Shown: positions 58,937 to 64,000 of the stretch, piece by piece | Position numbering within the stretch: position 1 is the first letter of the stretch | How the letters are laid out: every line of letters starts with the position of its first letter | NCBI GenBank assembly: GCA_964511945.1 | Contig: CAZEHO010000001.1 | Location: 62,001-126,000, forward strand | Direction of reading: 5' to 3' | DNA: 64,000 nt | Source of the DNA: CAZEHO01 sp964511945 | GTDB taxonomy: Bacteria > Actinomycetota > Acidimicrobiia > Spongiisociales > UBA11373 | The notes under the pieces: model-generated | The model's database searches: none | What the model was told of the DNA's origin: nothing | What the model saw: only the letters and a program-made list of their open reading frames with translations | Program-made: the position numbers and the translations under genes

Positions 58937-61630
58937 TCAGCGGACCCTGGGGTCCGGCAGATCCGGATCGATGCCGTAATCGGCCACCGCCTTGGCCACA
59001 ATGCCGGGGTCGATCCGGCCGTCGCGGGCGAGGGCCCACAGTGCGGCGACGGCAACGTGACCGGTGTCGGTTTCGAAGAACCGCCTCAGCTCGGCCCTGG
59101 TATCGCTGCGGCCGAACCCATCCGTCCCCAGCGGGACGAACGTGCCCGGGACCCAGCGGCCCACCTGATCCGGCACGATCTTCATGTAATCGGTCACGGC
59201 GACCACCGGGCCTCCAACGTCGCCGAGCGCCGACGTGATGAATGGAACTCGTGGCGTCTCCGCCGGGTGCAGCCGGTTCCACCGTTCGACGGCCATCGCC
59301 TCCTCGCGCAAGCGCTTGTACGAGGTGGCGCTCCACAGCTCGACACCGACCCCGTAGCGCTCGGCCAGGTCGACCTGAGCACAACGAGCGGCATCCTGGG
59401 CGGTGCCGGAGAACAGGATGGCTCCGGAGCGCTCGACGCCCTCGGGGGCCGGAGCCCACCGGTAGAGCCCGGCGATGATTCCATCGTCGGTACCCGCCGG
59501 CTTGGGGGGTTGGGTGTAGTTCTCGTTGTAGACGGTGAGGTAGTAGAAGACGTCCTCGCCATCGCGGTACATGCGCTGCAGCCCGTGCTCGATGATCACG
59601 GCCAGCTCGTAGGCGAATGCCGGGTCGTAGGCCTCACACACCGGCACGGTGGAGGCGAGCACCAGGCTGTGGCCGTCCTGATGCTGGAGTCCCTCGCCCA
59701 GCAGTGTCGTCCGGCCGGCGGTCGCCCCCATCAGGAACCCCTTGGCCCGGGCGTCGGCCGCCGCCCAGATCAGGTCGCCGACCCGCTGGAACCCGAACAT
59801 CGAATAGAAGGTGAAGAAGGGCACCATCGGCACTCCGCGGGTGGCGTGCGACGTAGCCGCTGCTGTCCACGACGCCATCGATCCCGCTTCCGTGATCCCT
59901 TCCTCAAGGATCTGGCCTTCGCGTCCTTCCTTATAGGACAGCAGGAGGTTGGCGTCGACCGGCTCGTACATCTGACCGTGCGAGGCGTAGATCTGGAGTT
60001 CCTTGAAGAGGGCGTCCATGCCAAAGGTGCGGCCCTCATCCGGAATGATCGGCACCACCCGGGGCCCGAACTCCTCCGCCCGCGCCATGTTGCGCAGCAT
60101 CCGGGTGAAGGCCATTGTCGTCGAGACCTCGTTGGTGCCGGACCCGGAATCGAACTCGGCGAACGGGTTGTGATCGGGCAGCGTGAGCGAGCGGCGCAGC
60201 TGCATCGGGCGGCTCGGCAAGGGACCGCCGAGCGCTCTGCGGCGCTGCAGGAGGTACTGGACCTCCGGCGAGTCCATCGGCGGCCGGTAGTAGGGAGGTT
60301 CCTTGCCGTCCTCCAACGCTTCGGCAGGGATCTCCTCATGCAGGCTCAGCCGCTCCCGCAAGGCGCGGAGTTGCTCGTTGCTCAGCTTCTTGATCTGATG
60401 GGTTGCGTTGCGGCCCTCGACGTCGGGCCCGAGGGTCCATCCCTTGATCGTCTTCGCCAGGATCACCGTTGGTGCGCCGCGCAACTCCGACGCGTACTTG
60501 TAGGCCGCGTAGAGCTTGCGGTAGTCGTGGCCGCCACGCCGCAGCTGCCAGATCTCGTCGTCGCTCAGGTGCTCGACGAGACGGCGGAGACGGGGATCGG
60601 GTCCGAAGAAGTTCTCACGCACGAATGCGCCGTTCTCGGCCTTGAACCGCTGGTATTCCCCGTCGACGGTGGTGTTCATCTTCTTGACGAGCACGCCGTC
60701 GACGTCGCGGGCAAGCAGTTCGTCCCAGTTCGAGCCCCAGATGACCTTGACGACGTTCCAGCCGGCGCCGCGAAATATGGCTTCGAGCTCCTGGATGATC
60801 TTGCCGTTGCCCCGCACCGGTCCGTCGAGTCGCTGCAGGTTGCAGTTGATCACCCAGGTGAGATTGTCGAGGCGTTCCCGGGCCGCCAGGGACAGGGATC
60901 CCAGCGTCTCCGGCTCGTCGGTTTCGCCGTCACCGATGAAGGCCCAGACCCGCGAGTTCGAAGTGTCGTCGATCTTGCGGTTGTGCAGGTACTTGTTGAA
61001 GCGCGCCTGGTAGATCGAGTTGATCGGTCCCAGCCCCATGGACACCGTCGGGTACTCCCAAAACTCGGGCATGAGCCTGGGGTGGGGGTAGCTGGAGAGG
61101 CCGCGCCCGTTGACCTCGCGGCGGAAGTGGTCGAGCTGGTCCTCCTCGAGGCGGTGCTCCAAGAATGCCCGGGCATAGATGCCGGGAGCGGCATGGCCCT
61201 GGATGTAGACCTGGTCACCGGGGGTTCCGTCGTCCTTGCCGCGGAAGAAGTGGTTGAAGCCGACTTCGTACAGGGCGGCCGAAGAGGCGAAGGTCGAGAG
61301 GTGCCCGCCGATCGCATCGGCATTGCGGTTGGCCCGGATGACCATCACAGCGGCGTTCCAGCGGATGAAGCGCCGGATGCGGCGCTCGAGGTACTCGTCG
61401 CCGGGGAACCAAGCTTCTTGCTCCGGTGGAATGGTGTTGATGTAGGGAGTGCTCACGGACGCCGGAACGCCGATGTTGCGGGCCCTGGCGTGCTGGATCA
61501 TCTTCGCCATCAGGAACTGGGCGCGCGCGTTTCCTTCGACATCGATGATCTGGTCGAGCGCCGCCAGCCACTCTTCGGTCTCGGCGGCGTCGATGTCCGG
61601 CAGTTGGTGGGTGAACCCGTCGATGATCAT
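58937..61630 (-). CDS. aceE: Pyruvate dehydrogenase E1 component, homodimeric type
   Basis: 897 aa, the TPP-dependent E1 that decarboxylates pyruvate and acetylates the lipoyl E2. TPP/Mg motif GDGETDEPETLG...N, INTIPPEQEAWFPGDE, NADAIGGHLSTFASSAALYEVGFNHFFRG and the C-terminal ADPVTD-like segment (GVPMVPFFTFYSMFGFQRVGDLIWAAADARAKGFLMGATAGRTTL) place it with AceE of actinobacteria and proteobacteria. ATG 61630 (MIIDGFTHQLPD) is the family start. No E2 or E3 gene is adjacent. TPP needed here comes from the operon at 31-35 kb. Confidence 0.96.
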   Translation of the reverse strand: MIIDGFTHQLPDIDAAETEEWLAALDQIIDVEGNARAQFLMAKMIQHARARNIGVPASVSTPYINTIPPEQEAWFPGDEYLERRIRRFIRWNAAVMVIRANRNADAIGGHLSTFASSAALYEVGFNHFFRGKDDGTPGDQVYIQGHAAPGIYARAFLEHRLEEDQLDHFRREVNGRGLSSYPHPRLMPEFWEYPTVSMGLGPINSIYQARFNKYLHNRKIDDTSNSRVWAFIGDGETDEPETLGSLSLAARERLDNLTWVINCNLQRLDGPVRGNGKIIQELEAIFRGAGWNVVKVIWGSNWDELLARDVDGVLVKKMNTTVDGEYQRFKAENGAFVRENFFGPDPRLRRLVEHLSDDEIWQLRRGGHDYRKLYAAYKYASELRGAPTVILAKTIKGWTLGPDVEGRNATHQIKKLSNEQLRALRERLSLHEEIPAEALEDGKEPPYYRPPMDSPEVQYLLQRRRALGGPLPSRPMQLRRSLTLPDHNPFAEFDSGSGTNEVSTTMAFTRMLRNMARAEEFGPRVVPIIPDEGRTFGMDALFKELQIYASHGQMYEPVDANLLLSYKEGREGQILEEGITEAGSMASWTAAATSHATRGVPMVPFFTFYSMFGFQRVGDLIWAAADARAKGFLMGATAGRTTLLGEGLQHQDGHSLVLASTVPVCEAYDPAFAYELAVIIEHGLQRMYRDGEDVFYYLTVYNENYTQPPKPAGTDDGIIAGLYRWAPAPEGVERSGAILFSGTAQDAARCAQVDLAERYGVGVELWSATSYKRLREEAMAVERWNRLHPAETPRVPFITSALGDVGGPVVAVTDYMKIVPDQVGRWVPGTFVPLGTDGFGRSDTRAELRRFFETDTGHVAVAALWALARDGRIDPGIVAKAVADYGIDPDLPDPRVR

Positions 61631-61688
61631 CGCGGTCTCTGCTCCAGGGGCTTGGTACCGGGAGTCGAGGTTACCGGGGAGGGGGTTG

Positions 61689-62819
61689 TTATCGCTGCCT
61701 CGCCGCAGCTCGCCCCACGAAGGGGATGAAAGGCGCGGCACACCAGAAGGTCAGGGGGAGGCGGCTGAGGATCATCACCAGTGCACGCCGTCCGGCTCGA
61801 ACCACCGGAGTGCCGTCGGAGTTTGGCCGATCCTCGAGCAGGAAGGGGGTAGCGCTCCCGCTGCGAATCCGAAATCGCCCGGTCCAATCGAGGAGGCGGA
61901 CGGTCGTCGCCAGCCGCCGGCCCGCCCCGGATGTGAGATCGACCACCACCGTGCGGTCCCGGGAGCGGGGGGTGATCCAGATCACCAGGGCGGCGAGGCC
62001 TGCCGCGCTGAACACCTGGACCGACGCCGACACCTCGATGGCAAGGTGGAACCCGATCGCCAGCCAAATCGACAACAGACGGGTCTTCCGCCAGAACAGT
62101 CCGAGCCCGATCGTCAGCTCGGTCAGAACGACGATCTTGGCGAACCACCAGTGGAAGGCGGAGGAACCGAGCAGATCCAGGAGCCACTCCGGGGTTCCCC
62201 GGCTCGCCGCCAGATCGCCGTACTGCTCGATGCGAAGCCGGAGTACGAGGCCGCTCCACCAATCCTGATCGATCACCTTTGACAGGCCCGAAGCCCAGTA
62301 TGCGACCGCGACCTCGAACCGGAGCAATCCGAGAAGCCACAGCGGTGCGTCGGGTTCGGTGCGGGAGGGTCCGTGTCGTCTCCGCAGGAGGTTGTCGACC
62401 GACACCCAATTGCCGACCGGCAGCACCGCCACTCCGACGAGCAGGATGAGCAGGAACGCGCGGTTGTGGTGGAAGTGGGTGACCGACAGGAACACGTTGT
62501 ACGCGACCCCGGCGGCCGTGATCGTGGCGGTGGCCCTGGTCCAAAGGCCGATTGAGACGGCGACGGCGGCGGCCAGGGTGACCCAGAGCAGTGCGACGTA
62601 GAGCGAGCGCGGCAGTTCGGGGTACCAGGACAGGAACGGCTGTGTGAACGAATCGGAGTAGATCCGGCCGTCGGCGGCACTGCTCAAGAACGGCCGGAGG
62701 TGCAGTGCCACCAGGGGGCCGACGGCCATGCGCAGCGTCACCAGGGCCCGGAGGCTGCCGCGCCCGTCGATCCAATCGCCGAGTCGCCGCGGCGGGGGAG
62801 CGGGACGCGAGACGGTCAT
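61689..62819 (-). CDS. HTTM-domain membrane protein
   Basis: 376 aa with about eight hydrophobic segments. LRMAVGPLVALHLRPFL, FHHNRAFLLILLVGVAVLPVGNWVSVDNLLRRR, RFEVAVAYWASGLSKVIDQDWWSG and LTELTIGLGLFWRKTRLLSIWLAIGFHLAIE are typical of the horizontally transferred transmembrane (HTTM) family, which contains vitamin-K gamma-carboxylase-like proteins; most bacterial members have unknown reactions. ATG 62819 overlaps the stop of the partner gene (ATGA), so the pair is coupled. Confidence 0.85.
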   Translation of the reverse strand: MTVSRPAPPPRRLGDWIDGRGSLRALVTLRMAVGPLVALHLRPFLSSAADGRIYSDSFTQPFLSWYPELPRSLYVALLWVTLAAAVAVSIGLWTRATATITAAGVAYNVFLSVTHFHHNRAFLLILLVGVAVLPVGNWVSVDNLLRRRHGPSRTEPDAPLWLLGLLRFEVAVAYWASGLSKVIDQDWWSGLVLRLRIEQYGDLAASRGTPEWLLDLLGSSAFHWWFAKIVVLTELTIGLGLFWRKTRLLSIWLAIGFHLAIEVSASVQVFSAAGLAALVIWITPRSRDRTVVVDLTSGAGRRLATTVRLLDWTGRFRIRSGSATPFLLEDRPNSDGTPVVRAGRRALVMILSRLPLTFWCAAPFIPFVGRAAARQR

Positions 62820-63217
62820 CTGAGTGCCTCGGCCCGATCCGGTGTGCGCAAAACCACCTGCCTGGGTCCCCGGCCGTTGTCCCACGTGGTGACGACGGCC
62901 TCCAGATACAGCGTTTCACCGTCCTGCGGAGTGTTGGCGGCCACCCACTCGAGGGCAGCTTCGAAGAACCCGAGCGTCGACGGGAGCCCGGTGTCGGCGT
63001 GGCTCCGACCAAAGGGGGCATCGAGCCCGCGGCCTCGCACCAGTTCCTGCCAGCGGTAGTCCCCCGGCCAGGGATCACGGACGTCGTGACGGTCGCCGTC
63101 GGCTTCGACCCTGATGATCGTGGCCTGCCACTCACTCGACTCGGGGAACATCTGGAACCCGAAGACGTCGTGGTCGGCCCAATAGGCGCGCACTACCAGC
63201 AACAGCTGGATAATCAC
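62816..63217 (-). CDS. Partner protein of the HTTM gene, single membrane helix, start uncertain
   Basis: 133 aa from GTG 63217, but this start cuts the membrane helix: in-frame codons just upstream read SGWWSRRLVIAAVVIIQLLLVVRAYW, a complete basic-then-hydrophobic anchor. No ATG, GTG or TTG precedes that anchor; only ATA or CTG codons are available, so initiation may be at a rare codon, or GTG 63217 is used. The rest (FGFQMFPESSEWQATIIRVEADG) is a soluble domain. It precedes and overlaps the HTTM gene, so a membrane complex is likely. Confidence 0.7.
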   Translation of the reverse strand: MIIQLLLVVRAYWADHDVFGFQMFPESSEWQATIIRVEADGDRHDVRDPWPGDYRWQELVRGRGLDAPFGRSHADTGLPSTLGFFEAALEWVAANTPQDGETLYLEAVVTTWDNGRGPRQVVLRTPDRAEALR

Positions 63218-63267
63218 GACGGCTGCGATGACCAGCCGCCTGCTCCACCAGCCGGACGAGTGATCGG

Positions 63268-63447
63268 TTATGAGGGCTTCTTCTCCTTGATGGGGAACAG
63301 GAAGCCGTGGCTCAGCGAGCTCGTGTGCCCGTCGTCCCAGGCCACCTCGACGTTGTGACCGTGAACGTCGAGGACCTTGCCGCGACGCGGGATTTGGCCG
63401 ACCCGCTTCGTCAGTTCCTGCACCCGCATGCCCTTGCGGAGCTGCAT
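63268..63447 (-). CDS. DUF1918-like small protein
   Basis: 59 aa: KGMRVQELTKRVGQIPRRGKVLDVHGHNVEVAWDDGHTSSL is close to the DUF1918 pattern (GKVLEV...VRWDDGHES), a small SH3-like beta barrel common in actinobacteria. Function unknown. ATG 63447 is preferred because AAGGGG precedes it; an upstream ATG at 63522 lacks this and would add a non-family leader. Stop is near the partner gene at 63217. Confidence 0.8.
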   Translation of the reverse strand: MQLRKGMRVQELTKRVGQIPRRGKVLDVHGHNVEVAWDDGHTSSLSHGFLFPIKEKKPS

Positions 63448-63527
63448 GGATGTCGCCCCTTGGTCGCCTGGATTCAGGCTAGTGGCGATGCGAGGGACGG
63501 GTGCGGGCGCGCGGAATGTCACCGGGA

Positions 63528-63630
63528 TTGCGCGCGGTTCGCGCGAATTTGCGCGCGGTTCGCGCGTGAAAGCCTTGGAGCGGCCGCTTCGCGGCAGTAG
63601 CGTTTTCGCAAATCACCGCGATGTGATTTG
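63528..63630. promoter_or_regulatory. Direct repeats and inverted repeat upstream of the RHH gene
   Basis: TTGCGCGCGGTTCGCGCG occurs twice exactly (63528-63545 and 63549-63566), with a 21-bp period, two helical turns. CAAATCAC-CGCGAT-GTGATTTG (63609-63630) is a perfect inverted repeat ending just before the Shine-Dalgarno GGGAG of the RHH gene. Both look like operator sites. The encoded RHH protein is a plausible ligand. Confidence 0.65.
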
Positions 63631-63642
63631 GGGAGAACGAGG

Positions 63643-63885
63643 ATGCAGGCGGCATTCGATTGGGGCAGTCCCCGGCCGGCAGACTGGGCGGGGCCAAAAG
63701 AACGGATCGTGACCCGGATCCCGGTGTACCTCGCCGATAACCTGCGCCGGCGGGCGGCCGAGGAGGGGATCTCGCTCTCGACTCTGGTCAATCGTCTGCT
63801 GGCGGGCGCCGCCGACGTCGAGGAGGAAGTGGTCGTCTCGGCGGCATCCTGGCCGAACGCAGTCGACTATCTGATCGGCTCCTAG
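63643..63885 (+). CDS. Ribbon-helix-helix regulator
   Basis: 80 aa. ERIVTRIPVYLADNLRRRAAEEGISLSTLVNRLLAGAA is a CopG/Arc-type RHH domain: strand, helix A and helix B with the typical S-L-S-T-L turn. The N-terminus (MQAAFDWGSPRPADWAGPK) and short C-terminus carry no other domain. No toxin gene follows within the window. ATG 63643 follows GGGAG by seven bases. Autoregulation by the repeats upstream is inferred. Confidence 0.78.
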   Translation: MQAAFDWGSPRPADWAGPKERIVTRIPVYLADNLRRRAAEEGISLSTLVNRLLAGAADVEEEVVVSAASWPNAVDYLIGS

Positions 63886-63959
63886 CGACACGGCGCCGGC
63901 GCTCCGGGTTTCCGACCGGGAGCTCGTACGATGCCCCCGTTCTCGACCGGAGGTCCGTC

Positions 63960-64000
63960 ATGGCCGTTTCATCCACCATGCTGCCGCTCGGCACTGCGGC
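63960..64000 (+). CDS. Start of a gene cut by the window end, possibly a thioredoxin-fold protein
   Basis: ATG 63960 is seven bases after GGAGG. The readable residues MAVSSTMLPLGTAA resemble the N-termini of actinobacterial redoxin or AhpC/TSA-like thioredoxin proteins, which start with a MLPLGTPAPDF-like motif. Only 13 codons are visible, so this is a low-confidence guess about function, though the start itself is well supported. Confidence 0.4.
   Translation, partial: MAVSSTMLPLGTA

Noticed and set aside
59057..61729. An 890-codon open frame on the plus strand opposite aceE
   Set aside because: Composition is that of an antisense shadow (Val/Gly/Arg/His-rich, no domains); aceE on the other strand has all catalytic motifs.
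1..64000. tRNA, rRNA or insertion-sequence genes
   Set aside because: No cloverleaf-like sequence, rRNA block, transposase or integrase motif was seen in the intergenic regions or frames by eye; a tRNAscan or Infernal run would be decisive.

Overview
The window is a high-GC chromosomal segment from an actinobacterium, most likely class Acidimicrobiia (Ilumatobacter/Microthrix-like lineages). The basis is the nusA-infB-rbfA-truB-ribF-rpsO-pnp order, actinobacterial LexA boxes of the TCGAAC-N4-GTTCGA type, an ImuA/ImuB/DnaE2 mutasome, two F420-type enzymes, a homodimeric AceE, and frequent GTG starts with ATGA/GTGA overlaps. Placement below phylum level is inference. There is no rRNA, tRNA, CRISPR array or transposase, so this looks like ordinary core chromosome with scattered relics and palindromic repeats.

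Layout. 1-13.5 kb is the translation and RNA-maturation block: the acidic tail of a probable nusA, then infB (with a 100-N gap inside an 18-bp tandem repeat), a DUF503 gene, rbfA, a DHH phosphoesterase, truB, ribF, two secreted proteins, ridA, rpsO and pnp. 13.6-17.6 kb has an MFS pump, a LexA-controlled imuA-imuB pair and a methyltransferase. 17.6-30.6 kb is mixed: PlsC, enoyl-CoA hydratase plus a YcaQ/AlkX DNA glycosylase, a single-domain response regulator, large membrane proteins, MscS, a 5-formyl-THF cyclo-ligase/phosphohexomutase fusion, an acyltransferase-3 protein, and the decayed remains of sufE and a rhodanese. 30.6-35.1 kb is a complete thiamine operon on the minus strand: TPP riboswitch, thiamine pyrophosphokinase, ThiB, ThiP, ThiQ.

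35.1-36.6 kb is a compact three-gene unit (58-aa microprotein, ribbon-helix-helix protein, DUF4097 protein) behind a 19-bp perfect palindrome. 36.6-43.9 kb holds a GDSL esterase, an LLM oxidoreductase, a PLP enzyme, an MBL hydrolase, an MFS exporter and a Ddn-type reductase. 43.9-47.3 kb is dnaE2 behind a second, perfect LexA palindrome, which completes a split SOS mutasome with imuAB 27 kb away. 47.5-51.8 kb contains two secreted RTX-repeat proteins, one joined to a CapA phosphoesterase-like domain and one to an L,D-transpeptidase, around an Lrp regulator. 51.8-64 kb contains malic enzyme, YgjV-like, YceH, PAC2, an alpha/beta hydrolase, AceE, an HTTM membrane protein with partner, a DUF1918 protein, an RHH regulator with conspicuous operators, and the first codons of a probable thioredoxin-fold gene.

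The least explained structure is a family of about 145-180 bp imperfect palindromes with about 20-bp terminal inverted repeats. Four copies (2482, 22502, 25913, 47291) abut stop codons, and two shorter look-alikes were also seen. A second hairpin type built on CAACTGG-like units lies in the pnp leader and after imuB. Other points of interest are the cyclo-ligase/mutase fusion, the RTX-L,D-transpeptidase and the palindrome-controlled RHH-DUF4097 unit.
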